Positions 26,303 to 34,391 of a stretch of DNA of 64,000 bases are shown here, piece after piece; within the stretch, counting starts at the first letter, position 1; each line of letters starts with the position of its first letter. The notes under the pieces are model-generated. The model had not been told where the DNA came from. It was given only the letters and a program-made list of their open reading frames with translations, and ran no database searches. This DNA is from Rubrivivax sp. (GTDB lineage: Bacteria; Pseudomonadota; Gammaproteobacteria; Burkholderiales; Burkholderiaceae_C): positions 1-64,000 of the forward strand of contig JADCGP010000008.1 in NCBI GenBank assembly GCA_020248915.1. Reading direction: 5' to 3'. Position numbers and translations under genes: made by a program.

Positions 26303-27592
26303 TCACTTCATGTAGCCGAACGCATGGGGCAACCAGGTGCTGAAGCCGGGCACCAGCGTCAGCAGCAACAGGACGACGAGCTGCGCGCCGAGCATCGGCA
26401 TCAGCTGGCGGGTGAGCTTGCCCATCGTCACGCCCGAGACGATGGTGGTGACGAACAGCAGCGCGCCGACCGGCGGCGTGATCATGCCGAGCGTCAGGTT
26501 GACGATCACGACGATGGCGAACTGCAGCGGGTCGATCCCGAGCGACAGCGCCATCGGCGCGAGCACCGGCACGAAGATCATCACGCCAGGCAGCGGCTCG
26601 ATGAAGATGCCGGCCAGCAGCAGGAAGAGGTTGATCAGCAGCAGCAGTTCGATCGGACCGAGCCCGAGTCCGGAGATCCAGGCGGCCGCTGTCTGCGGCA
26701 CCTGGCCCACCGTCAGGATCCACCCGAAGACCTCGGACGTGGCGATCACCATCAGGATCGACGACGTCAGCAGGGCAGTGCGCAGCAGGATCGAAGGCAG
26801 CATCGACATCGAGAGCGTGCCGTACACGAACCGCCCCACGATGAGCGCGTAGGTCACTGCCGCCGCGGAGGCCTCGGTGGGCGTGAACACGCCGAAGTGG
26901 ATGCCACCGAGGATGATCACGGGCAGCAGCAGCGCCGGCAGCGCCCGCACGAAGCTGCGCAGGATCAGCCCGAGGGGCGGGCGGGTCTCGGCGCTGCGGT
27001 AGCCCCGCCGCCCGCTGACGACGTGATTCACGACCAGCAGCGAACCGGTGATCATCAGCCCTGGCACGATGCCGGCGAGGAACAGCCCCATGATCGACAC
27101 GCTCGGCTCGGTCAGCGCGTAGACGATCATGATGATGGAGGGCGGGATGATCGGCCCGACGATCGCCGTCGCCGCCGTCAGCGCGGCGGCGTATTCCGGG
27201 TGGTAGCCGGCCTGCCGCATCATCCGGATCAGCATCGATCCGGGCCCGGCGACGTCTGCCAGTGCCGACCCGCTGATCCCCGAGAAGAACGTGAGCGTCA
27301 ACACGTTGGTATGGCCGAGGCCGCCCCGCACGTGGCCGATCAGGTGGCTTGCGAAGCGCAGCAGGACCTCGGTCAGGGCCCCGCCCGTCATCAGTTCAGC
27401 GGCCAGGATGAAGAACGGGATCGCCATCAGCGGGAAGCTGTCGATGCCCGCGAACATCTGCTGGACCGCGACGAGGGGCGGCAACGACCCCTGAACCCAT
27501 ACCGCGGCAAGCCCGGCGATCAACATCGTGAACGCCACCGGCACGCCGAGGATCAGCGTGACGAGGAAGACGAGCATCAGCGTGGCGCTCAT
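26303..27592 (-). CDS. dctM: TRAP transporter large permease (DctM family)
   Basis: 429 aa with about twelve membrane segments. Family motifs are IPFFILAAELMTGG, GGLGHTNVLTLTFFSGISGSALADVAGPGSM and GPIIPPSIIMIVYA, and the C-terminal half is PVLAPMALSLGIDPLQFAIVVIVNLTLGMITPPVGALLFVT. I chose the ATG at 27592; an in-frame TTG at 27610 is less likely. It forms the sodium-driven channel with DctQ. Confidence 0.93.
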   Translation of the reverse strand: MSATLMLVFLVTLILGVPVAFTMLIAGLAAVWVQGSLPPLVAVQQMFAGIDSFPLMAIPFFILAAELMTGGALTEVLLRFASHLIGHVRGGLGHTNVLTLTFFSGISGSALADVAGPGSMLIRMMRQAGYHPEYAAALTAATAIVGPIIPPSIIMIVYALTEPSVSIMGLFLAGIVPGLMITGSLLVVNHVVSGRRGYRSAETRPPLGLILRSFVRALPALLLPVIILGGIHFGVFTPTEASAAAVTYALIVGRFVYGTLSMSMLPSILLRTALLTSSILMVIATSEVFGWILTVGQVPQTAAAWISGLGLGPIELLLLINLFLLLAGIFIEPLPGVMIFVPVLAPMALSLGIDPLQFAIVVIVNLTLGMITPPVGALLFVTTIVSGVTMGKLTRQLMPMLGAQLVVLLLLTLVPGFSTWLPHAFGYMK

Positions 27593-27662
27593 GAGCACGC
27601 TCGGCTGCAACGGTGTGCGACGGCCGGGTGCGGCTCGGCTGCTGCGGCCGCGCCGGCGATGC

Positions 27663-28202
27663 TCACAGCGTCGCCTCCTCAGGCTGCAATCCGCCGTCGG
27701 TGCGGAACTTCCTGTCGCGCACGAACGGCCCGGCGATCAGCGCGAGGTGCACGCCCATGAGCACCGCGCCGATCGGGATCGCCAGATAGATCAGGCCGAA
27801 GTTCCAGTTGAGGATGGGCGACTCCTGGCCCCAGGCGAAGTGCACGTACTGGGTGCCCAGCCACGCCATTGCGGCGATGCAGGTCGCCAGCACGGCGAGC
27901 ACGGCAACGCGCATTGCCTGCGCGGCGCGGCGCGGCAGGAGGTCCTGGAACACGTCCACCGCGATGTGCGCTCCCGCGCGCAGCACCAGTCCCGAGCCGA
28001 GGAAACCGACCCAGATCATCATGTAGCGCGACAACTCCTCGGCCCAGACGAACGAGTGGTTGAAGACGTAACGGGCGAAGACGTTGGCGATGACGAGCAC
28101 CGCCATGCCGGCCATCAGCGCCACGAGCACCGCGCCGTTGGCGGCCACCAGAGCCCGTTCGGTGCGTGAGACGGGCGCGGTGGTCGGCGCCGGTGCGGTC
28201 AT
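27663..28202 (-). CDS. dctQ: TRAP transporter small permease (DctQ family)
   Basis: 179 aa with four membrane segments and the DctQ signature FVWAEELSRYMMIWVGFLGSG. First gene of the operon running to the cupin gene, and divergent from the GntR regulator gene with a 136-bp shared control region. Confidence 0.9.
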   Translation of the reverse strand: MTAPAPTTAPVSRTERALVAANGAVLVALMAGMAVLVIANVFARYVFNHSFVWAEELSRYMMIWVGFLGSGLVLRAGAHIAVDVFQDLLPRRAAQAMRVAVLAVLATCIAAMAWLGTQYVHFAWGQESPILNWNFGLIYLAIPIGAVLMGVHLALIAGPFVRDRKFRTDGGLQPEEATL

Positions 28203-28266
28203 CGGTGGGCTCTCCTCTGTTCGGCGAAACTGCAGCCGTTCTTCTTCCTCTTTCGCGACGCGATAG

Positions 28267-28277
28267 TATCTAAGATA
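28267..28277. promoter_or_regulatory. Candidate GntR/FCD operator in divergent promoter region
   Basis: TATCT-A-AGATA is a perfect short inverted repeat in a local A/T-rich patch of the otherwise very GC-rich 136-bp region between dctQ and the GntR gene. FCD-type GntR regulators typically bind short A/T-rich palindromes between themselves and their target operon, which fits this position. Confidence 0.5.
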
Positions 28278-28338
28278 TGAGATCTCGCATGCAGGGAAAC
28301 CCAGGGGCGCCGCCGCGGCGCGACCCGGAGCTGGCGGA

Positions 28339-28989
28339 GTGAACCCGCCGCTTCGCCTGGAACGCCCTCAAGGGCTGACCGGCATGGCGCTGGAGCGCAT
28401 TCGCGAGGCCATCGTCGAGGGGGCGCTCAAGCTCGGAGCGCAGGTCTCGGAGGCACAGCTCGCGCAGCAGCTCGGGGTCAGCAAGACCCCAGTGCGCGAG
28501 GCGCTGCTGCGGCTGACGCGCGACGGGCTCGTGCAAGTCCATCCCCAGCGCGGCACCTTCGTGTTCAAGCTCGACCCCGATCAGGTGGCGCAACTCTGCC
28601 GCTACAGGGCCATGGTCGAGACGGCAGCCCTGCGCGAGGCAATCGCGGTCGCCCAGGCGGACCTGGTCCGCGAGATGGAGCGCTGCGTCGACGAGATGCG
28701 TGCCGCCGAACCGGTGGCCGACCTCCAGGCGCTGGCCCGTATCGACATGGACTTCCACTGGCAGTTCTTCGCCCACTGCCCGAACGAGTACCTGCGGGCT
28801 GGGTACGAGGTGATCCGCTGGCAGCTGGTGGCGCTGCGCCACCGCTCGCCGATCCACAACGCGGTCGCGGCGCACCAGGTGCTGGTCGACGCAGTGACCC
28901 GCGGTGATGGCGACGCCGCGTGCCGGCTGCTGGAGCAGCATGTGCTGGAGAACGAACAGCGATACCGGGTGGCCTGCAACGTCGCGTGA
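28339..28989 (+). CDS. GntR-family regulator with FCD domain
   Basis: 216 aa. N-terminal winged helix-turn-helix: ERIREAIVEGAL, SEAQLAQQLGVSKTPVREALLRLTRDGLV and QRGTFVF. The C-terminal FCD domain has the metal/ligand pattern with Asp and His (DMDFHWQFF; HQVLVDAVTRGDGDAACRLLEQHV). GTG start. Transcribed away from the TRAP/sugar-acid operon, so probably its local repressor, released by a pathway acid. Confidence 0.92.
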   Translation: MNPPLRLERPQGLTGMALERIREAIVEGALKLGAQVSEAQLAQQLGVSKTPVREALLRLTRDGLVQVHPQRGTFVFKLDPDQVAQLCRYRAMVETAALREAIAVAQADLVREMERCVDEMRAAEPVADLQALARIDMDFHWQFFAHCPNEYLRAGYEVIRWQLVALRHRSPIHNAVAAHQVLVDAVTRGDGDAACRLLEQHVLENEQRYRVACNVA

Positions 28990-29005
28990 AGGCCTCGAGC
29001 CCGGC

Positions 29006-29905
29006 TCAGGCCGGGCCGCGGCTCCGGCGCACGCTGACGGCGATGCCGCCGACGATCAGCGCGAAGGCGAGCGCGTGGTACGGTCGCGGCGCCTCGCCCA
29101 GCAGCAGCGCCGAGAACAGCGCGGCGGCCAGCGGCGTCAGGTTGTTGAAGAACGCCGCAAGCGTCGGCCCGCCTTCGGCCACGCCGAGGCCCCAGCAGCG
29201 ATAGGCCATGATCGACGCGCCGAGCGACACGTAGGCCAGGGCCGCCACGACGCCCCAGCTCCAGCGGATCGGCGGCGCGCCGGCGAGCTGCTCGCCGAGC
29301 GTGAACACGCTTGCCGCGGCGCAGCCGAACAGCACCTGCACCAGCAGCAGGGCCGACCAGTCCCACGGCGGGCGTTCACTGCCGCGCATGTGCGCCGGTG
29401 GCCGTGCCAGCAGCCAGCTGTAGAACGCCCAGCCGATGACGGCGACGAGGATGAACAGGTCGCCGGCCACGAACTGCACCGCCAGCAAGGTCTGCAGCGA
29501 GCCGCGCCCGATGACCACCAGCACGCCCGCCAGCCCGAGTACCGCACCCAGCAGCTGCGCGCGCGTCGGGCGCTCGCCGTAGAACAGCGTGCCCACGGCC
29601 AGCATCCAGACCGGCATGCTGGAGGCGACCAGCGTGACGTTGATCGGCGTCGAGGTGACCAGGGCCAGGTACTGCAGCGAGTTGAACAGGCCGACGCCGA
29701 GCAGCCCGAGCAGCAGCAGGTGCGGCCAGCGCCGGCGCACGTCGTCGAAGGGCACGAGCGCGCGCCAGGCGAGCGGCAGCAGGATGAGGCCCGTGATCAC
29801 CCATCGCATCAGGTTCAGCGTCAGCGGCGGAACCTGACCCACCATCAGCCGGCCGACCACCGCATTGCCGGCCCACATCAGCGGGGGCAGCGTCAGGAGG
29901 AGCAC
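29006..29905 (-). CDS. EamA/DMT-family permease
   Basis: 299 aa with ten membrane segments and two EamA repeats (PLMWAGNAVVGRLM, SSMPVWMLAVGTLFYGERPT; second repeat from about 140, with FFNNLTPLAAALFSALLLGE). GTG start. Its stop is only 16 bp from that of the GntR gene (convergent). It follows the DUF2007 gene by 22 bp on the same strand. Confidence 0.87.
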   Translation of the reverse strand: MLLLTLPPLMWAGNAVVGRLMVGQVPPLTLNLMRWVITGLILLPLAWRALVPFDDVRRRWPHLLLLGLLGVGLFNSLQYLALVTSTPINVTLVASSMPVWMLAVGTLFYGERPTRAQLLGAVLGLAGVLVVIGRGSLQTLLAVQFVAGDLFILVAVIGWAFYSWLLARPPAHMRGSERPPWDWSALLLVQVLFGCAAASVFTLGEQLAGAPPIRWSWGVVAALAYVSLGASIMAYRCWGLGVAEGGPTLAAFFNNLTPLAAALFSALLLGEAPRPYHALAFALIVGGIAVSVRRSRGPA

Positions 29906-29927
29906 GAGGCGCGGGCTCAGGCGCGCC

Positions 29928-30239
29928 TCACGGGTCCGCCGGCCGTGGCGCGCCGCAGTTCCAGCATTGCTCGAACGGCCCCTCGACGATCTCGGTGCAG
30001 CTCGGGCAGGCCCAGCGCCGCTCGGGCAGCCGGCTCCACTCGGCGAGCAGCGCCTCCGCGCGGGCGTGGTCGCTCTCGTCGTCGACCCACACCTCGGGCA
30101 GCGCCTGGTCGGGCGGGATCTGCCCGACGATGGCGCAGGCGTGCGCGCGCTGCACGCTGGCGCCGACGCCGGCCGCGGCGAGCTGGTCGGCCCACAGCGT
30201 GGCCAGGGCGAGGTTGGGGGCTTGCAGCAGCTTCTTCAT
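29928..30239 (-). CDS. DUF2007-like protein with C-terminal zinc ribbon
   Basis: 103 aa. The N-terminal half is the small DUF2007-type fold (MKKLLQAPNLALATLWADQLAAAG, then ASVQRAHACAIVGQIP and PEVWVDDESDHARAEALL). The C-terminus adds a rubredoxin-like zinc ribbon with two Cys pairs, CPSC and CWNC. The function of the family is unknown; it may be a signal-transducing or chaperone-like small protein. Confidence 0.8.
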   Translation of the reverse strand: MKKLLQAPNLALATLWADQLAAAGVGASVQRAHACAIVGQIPPDQALPEVWVDDESDHARAEALLAEWSRLPERRWACPSCTEIVEGPFEQCWNCGAPRPADP

Positions 30240-30269
30240 CGGCGCGCCGGAACGGGGCACGATGGTGCC

Positions 30270-30650
30270 ATGGTCTTCGCCTGGCTCGCCGACGGCTTGC
30301 TCGTGTTGCACGCCGCCTTCATCGCCTGGGTCGTCCTGGGCGGGCTCGCCGTGTGGCGCCGGCCCGCGCTCGCCTGGGCCCACCTGCCGGCCGCGGCCTG
30401 GGGGGTGTGGATCGAATGGAGCGGTGGCCAATGCCCGCTGACGCCTCTGGAGTGGCGGCTGCGCAGCGCCGCCGGCCAGCAGGGCCATGGCGGCGGCTGG
30501 ATCGAGCACCACCTGGGCGGCCTGATCTACCCCGAGGGCCTGACTCGCGAGGCGCAGTGGGTGCTGGGTGCGCTGGTGCTGCTGCTCAACGGAGCGGTGT
30601 ACGGCGTGCTGGTATGGCGGCGCCGGGCGCGCAGGCGCGACATCGCGTAA
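30270..30650 (+). CDS. DUF2784 small membrane protein
   Basis: 126 aa with three to four hydrophobic helices and the DUF2784 hallmarks: LHAAFIAWVVLGGL, WSGGQCPLTPLEWRLR (conserved Cys) and GGWIEHHLGGLIYPEGLTRE. ATG at 30270, transcribed divergently from the DUF2007 gene with a gap of 30 bp. Function unknown. Confidence 0.85.
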   Translation: MVFAWLADGLLVLHAAFIAWVVLGGLAVWRRPALAWAHLPAAAWGVWIEWSGGQCPLTPLEWRLRSAAGQQGHGGGWIEHHLGGLIYPEGLTREAQWVLGALVLLLNGAVYGVLVWRRRARRRDIA

Positions 30651-30695
30651 TCTCCCGCGCTGTCCGCGTCCGCACAGCCACAGGAGAGAAAGACG

Positions 30696-31679
30696 ATGCC
30701 CCGCGCGATCCAGATCGAGGCCTTCGGCGGCCCCGAGCAGATGAAGCTGGTCGAGGTCGAGGTCGGTTCGCCCGGCCCCGGAGAGATCCGCATCCGCCAC
30801 CACGCCGCGGGGCTGAACTTCATCGACGTCTATCAGCGCACCGGCCTGTACCCGAACCCGTTGCCGCTGAAGCTCGGCATGGAGGGCGCGGGCGTCGTCG
30901 AGGCGGTCGGCGAGGGGGTCGCGCACCTTGCGCCCGGCGACCGTGCCGCCTACGCCAGCAACCCGCCGGGCAGCTACAGCGAGGTGCGCGTGATGCCGGC
31001 GAAGAACGTCGTCCGACTGCCCGACGGCATCGCCTTCGACACCGCGGCTGGCATGATGCTCAAGGGGCTGACCGCGCAGTACCTGTTGAAGAAGACGCGG
31101 CCGGTGGAAGGGCTGGAGCCAGGCGACTTCGTGCTCTTCCACGCCGCGGCCGGCGGCGTCGGGCTGATCGCCTGCCAGTGGGCCCGCGCGCTCGGCCTGC
31201 GCCTCATCGGCACCGCGGGCGGCGCGGCCAAGTGCGAACTGGCGCTGGCCCACGGCGCGGCGCACTGCATCGACTACTCCAAGGAGGACTTCGTCGCCCG
31301 CGTCAAGGAGATCACCGGCGGCAAGGGCGTGAAGGTCGTCTACGACTCGGTGGGCAAGGACACCTGGGACCAGAGCCTCGACTGCCTGCGGCCGTTCGGC
31401 CTGATGGCGAGCTTCGGCAATGCCTCGGGGCCGGTGCCGCCGTTCGCGCCGGGCATCCTCGGGCCCAAGGGATCGATCTACGTGACGCGTCAGACGCTGT
31501 TCACGCACATCGCCACGCGCGAGGCGACGCAGGCAATGGCCGACGACCTGTTCGCGGTGGTGGCCGGTGGCGCGGTGAAGATCCGCATCGACCAACGCTA
31601 CGCGCTTGCCGACGCCGCGCAGGCGCACCGCGACCTGGAGGCCCGCAAGACCACGGGGTCGACGGTCTTCACGATCTGA
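30696..31679 (+). CDS. qorA: NADPH:quinone oxidoreductase
   Basis: 327 aa zinc-independent medium-chain reductase. Typical Qor motifs are AAGLNFIDVYQRTGLYP, GMEGAGVVEAVGEGV, HAAAGGVGLIACQWARALG (NADPH loop) and YDSVGKDTW. No structural zinc Cys cluster. ATG preceded by GGAGAG, 45 bp after the DUF2784 gene. It probably reduces quinones or reactive carbonyls. Confidence 0.92.
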   Translation: MPRAIQIEAFGGPEQMKLVEVEVGSPGPGEIRIRHHAAGLNFIDVYQRTGLYPNPLPLKLGMEGAGVVEAVGEGVAHLAPGDRAAYASNPPGSYSEVRVMPAKNVVRLPDGIAFDTAAGMMLKGLTAQYLLKKTRPVEGLEPGDFVLFHAAAGGVGLIACQWARALGLRLIGTAGGAAKCELALAHGAAHCIDYSKEDFVARVKEITGGKGVKVVYDSVGKDTWDQSLDCLRPFGLMASFGNASGPVPPFAPGILGPKGSIYVTRQTLFTHIATREATQAMADDLFAVVAGGAVKIRIDQRYALADAAQAHRDLEARKTTGSTVFTI

Positions 31680-31680
31680 G

Positions 31681-31696
31681 CGTCGCCGCGGCGACG
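31681..31696. terminator. Palindromic hairpin between convergent qorA and parvulin genes
   Basis: CGTCGCCGCGGCGACG is a perfect 16-bp palindrome 1 bp after the qorA stop. It could act as a hairpin on either strand, but there is no U-run, so terminator function is uncertain. Confidence 0.35.
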
Positions 31697-31781
31697 AGCA
31701 GGCAAGGGGCTGCTCCAGCCGCCCCCTGGCGGGCCTGCGCCGCGCCCTCCATCCGCTGCCGGGCGGCCCGCCCGGCGCGGC

Positions 31782-32579
31782 TCACTGCCCGCCGAACTTG
31801 TAGTCGGTCTTGGCCTTGGTGCGCAGCTCTTCCTGGAAGCGCTGCAGCTTCACCTGTTCGAGGCGCTGCTTGAGTTGCGCCTTGACCTCGTCGAACGCGG
31901 GGAACGGCGCCTCGCGGGTGTCGTCGAGCCGGATCACGTGCCAGCCGAACTGCGTCTTCACCGGCGTCTCGGTCATCTCGCCCTTCTTCAGCCGCGCCAT
32001 CGCCTGCCCGAACTCGGGCACGTAGGCGTCGGGCTTGGCGAAGTCGAGGTCGCCACCGTTCTCCGCCGAGCCGGTGTCCTTGCTGTTCTTGCGCGCCACG
32101 TCCTCGAACTTGGCGCCGGCCTTGATCTCGGCGATCAGCTTGCGGGCCTCGTCTTCCTTCTCGACCAGGATGTGCCGGGCCTTGTACTCGGTGCCACTGG
32201 CCTGCGCCTTGAAGCGGTCGTACTCGGCCTGGGCGTCGGCGTCGCTGACCGGGTTCTTGCGGCGGAAGTCCTCGAACAGCTCGCGGATCAGGATGCTCTC
32301 GCGGGCCAGCGTCATCTGTTCCCGGAAGTCGGCGCTGGCACCGATGCCGCGGCGCTCGGCCTCCTGGGCGAAGATCTCGCGCAGCACGACCTGGTCGCGC
32401 GCCTGCTGCTGGATTTCCGGGCCGACCTGCTGGCCGGCGCGCTGGGCCTGCTTGACCAGCATGTCGACGCGCGCCTTCGGGACGGGCTTGCCGTTGACGA
32501 TGGCGACGTTCTGCGCGAGTACGGGCAGGGGCAGCACGAGCGCGGCGACGACCGCGATCGCGGGAAGGATGTTCGGCAT
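31782..32579 (-). CDS. Periplasmic parvulin-type peptidyl-prolyl isomerase
   Basis: 265 aa. A signal peptide (cleavage about residue 22, VLAQ) and a SurA-like N-terminal helical part (NGKPVPKARVDMLVKQAQ) precede a parvulin domain at about residues 132-225 with ARHILVEKEDEARKL, ENGGDLDF and TQFGWHVIRLDD. A lysine-rich tail follows. Role: folding of exported proteins. It is followed downstream by a convergent gene and preceded by bolA on the same strand. Confidence 0.9.
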   Translation of the reverse strand: MPNILPAIAVVAALVLPLPVLAQNVAIVNGKPVPKARVDMLVKQAQRAGQQVGPEIQQQARDQVVLREIFAQEAERRGIGASADFREQMTLARESILIRELFEDFRRKNPVSDADAQAEYDRFKAQASGTEYKARHILVEKEDEARKLIAEIKAGAKFEDVARKNSKDTGSAENGGDLDFAKPDAYVPEFGQAMARLKKGEMTETPVKTQFGWHVIRLDDTREAPFPAFDEVKAQLKQRLEQVKLQRFQEELRTKAKTDYKFGGQ

Positions 32580-32685
32580 GGTGTGGGGCGGGGGTCTTCG
32601 CAAGTGGGGCGGCGTGCGGCCTGCGATTCGCAGCGCTGCCCGCGACGCCGCGCGGGAGACGGGTGGGGCTCGGGGCCGCCGGCCG

Positions 32686-32943
32686 TCAGGACTCGCCGGG
32701 TGCCCTGGCCTCGATGGCAAGAGCATGCACGCCCTGCGGCGCCAACGGTCCAAGGGCATCATACACGAGGCGATGTCGCGCCACGCGTGACAGGCCGGAG
32801 AAGCGCCCGCTCACCAGACGCACCGTGAAGTGCCTGCCCTCGCGCGCGCCAGCGTGGCCTGCATGCAGGTGGCTGTCGTCACGCACCTCGAGCTCGCTCG
32901 GCCCGAGCCGCTGGCGGAGCCGGCGCTCGATCTCGTCTGCCAT
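32686..32943 (-). CDS. bolA: BolA-family protein
   Basis: 85 aa from the ATG at 32943; an ATG at 32946 and an upstream GTG (32976) are alternatives. The BolA/IbaG pattern is present: EIERRLRQRLGPSELEVRDDSHLHAGH with the metal-ligand His residues, GRHFTVRLVS and RHRLVYDAL. BolA proteins pair with monothiol glutaredoxins in Fe-S handling. 106 bp upstream of the parvulin gene. Confidence 0.88.
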   Translation of the reverse strand: MADEIERRLRQRLGPSELEVRDDSHLHAGHAGAREGRHFTVRLVSGRFSGLSRVARHRLVYDALGPLAPQGVHALAIEARAPGES

Positions 32944-33074
32944 CATCGCGCGAAGCATGGCACGCCTAGCCGCCACTGTCTCATCGGGGACATGCTTCGG
33001 GGTAGTCCCTGAGCTTCAGGGCTTTGCGACTGCGCTACCTTCTCACCGTTTTGTTCGCGACAGGAGTTGGACAG

Positions 33075-34313
33075 ATGCGTTTCACCCGGAGACTCTTCGG
33101 CGTTTCGGTTGCCGCCACCGCGGCACTTGGTTGCTCGCTCGCGTTCGCGCAGAGCGGACAGACCGTGCGGATCGCCTTCATGGACCCGCTGTCGGGCCCG
33201 TTCGCGAACGTCGGCCAGAACCAGTTGAAGAGCTGGCAGTTCACGGCCGAGGAACTGAGCAAGAAGAACAGCGCGGGCGTCAAGTTCGAGATCGTGCCGT
33301 TCGACAACAAGGGCTCCCCGCAGGAGAGCCTGAACACGCTGAAGGCGGCCATCGACCAGGGCATCCGGTACGTCACGCAGGGCAACGGCTCGGGCGCCGC
33401 GGCGGCCATCCTCGACGCGGTGCAGAAGCACAACGAGCGCAACCCGGGCAAGGAGGTGATCTACCTCAACTATGCCGCGGTAGACCCGGCGCTCACCAAC
33501 GAACGCTGCTCGTACTGGCACTTCCGGCTCGACGCCGATACCTCCCAGAAGATGGAGGCGCTCACGAGTTACATGAAGGACGTGCCGAGCGTCAAGAACG
33601 TCTACCTGATCAGCCAGAACTACGCGCACGGCCAGCAGGTCAATCGCTACTTCAAGGAAATCATGGCGCGCAAGCGCCCCGACGTGAAGATCGTCGGCGA
33701 GGACCTTCACCCGCTTGGCCAGGTGAAGGACTTCGCACCGTTCGTCGCCAAGATCAAGGCGAGCGGCGCCGACAGCATCGTCACCGGCAACTGGGGCCAG
33801 GACCTCACACTGCTGGTCAAGGCGGCCAAGGATGCCGGGCTGAACGCGGCCTTCTACACCTACTACGCGGGCGTCAGCGGCACCCCCACCGCGCTGGCCG
33901 CGGGCGTGGGCGGGCCGGTGCGTGTGGTGTCCTACGGCCACAACAGCCTGCCCGACCCGATCAAGCGCATGCAGGACGAGTACAAGAAGCGCTTCAACGA
34001 CGACTACTACACCTACGCCACCTACAACGGCATCCAGATGCTCGTCGAGGGCATCACCCGTGCGAAGTCGACCGATCCGGTCAAGGTGGCGGCGGCCATC
34101 AGCGGTCTGAAGTTCCGGGGCTTCAACGGCGAGGTCGAGATGCGCAAGACCGACCACCAACTGCTGCAGCCGCTGTTCATCACCGAGTGGCGCAAGGCGG
34201 ACGCCAAGAACCCCTACAGCGTCGAGAACACGGGGTGGAACTTCCAGTCGATCAGGGAGATCCCTTCCTTCGTCGCCGCGACGCCGACTTCCTGCCAGAT
34301 GAAGCGGCCCTGA
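33075..34313 (+). CDS. livK: Branched-chain amino-acid-type ABC transporter binding protein
   Basis: 412 aa. A signal peptide (about 1-25, LAFAQ) precedes a Leu/Ile/Val-binding fold: VRIAFMDPLSGPFANVGQNQ, VPFDNKGSPQESLNTLKAAI and VYLISQNYAHGQQ. ATG at 33075 with AGGAG 8 nt upstream. It leads a livKHMGF operon. The island downstream degrades acyl-CoA compounds, so the ligand may be an aromatic or branched acid rather than an amino acid; this cannot be read from sequence. Confidence 0.9.
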   Translation: MRFTRRLFGVSVAATAALGCSLAFAQSGQTVRIAFMDPLSGPFANVGQNQLKSWQFTAEELSKKNSAGVKFEIVPFDNKGSPQESLNTLKAAIDQGIRYVTQGNGSGAAAAILDAVQKHNERNPGKEVIYLNYAAVDPALTNERCSYWHFRLDADTSQKMEALTSYMKDVPSVKNVYLISQNYAHGQQVNRYFKEIMARKRPDVKIVGEDLHPLGQVKDFAPFVAKIKASGADSIVTGNWGQDLTLLVKAAKDAGLNAAFYTYYAGVSGTPTALAAGVGGPVRVVSYGHNSLPDPIKRMQDEYKKRFNDDYYTYATYNGIQMLVEGITRAKSTDPVKVAAAISGLKFRGFNGEVEMRKTDHQLLQPLFITEWRKADAKNPYSVENTGWNFQSIREIPSFVAATPTSCQMKRP

Positions 34314-34336
34314 TGGCCGCTGGCGCCTGAGCCGCA

Positions 34337-34364
34337 AGACGCGGCGCCTTCGGGCGCCGCGTCT
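34337..34364 (+). terminator. Strong UUCG stem-loop between livK and livH
   Basis: A perfect 12-bp stem (AGACGCGGCGCC pairs with GGCGCCGCGTCT) closed by a TTCG tetraloop, followed by GCTTTCCCC. Hairpins placed after the binding-protein gene commonly stabilise its mRNA or partly stop transcription so that binding protein exceeds permease; that role is inferred here. Confidence 0.75.
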
Positions 34365-34391
34365 GCTTTCCCCAGCATCCCCGGCGACGCG

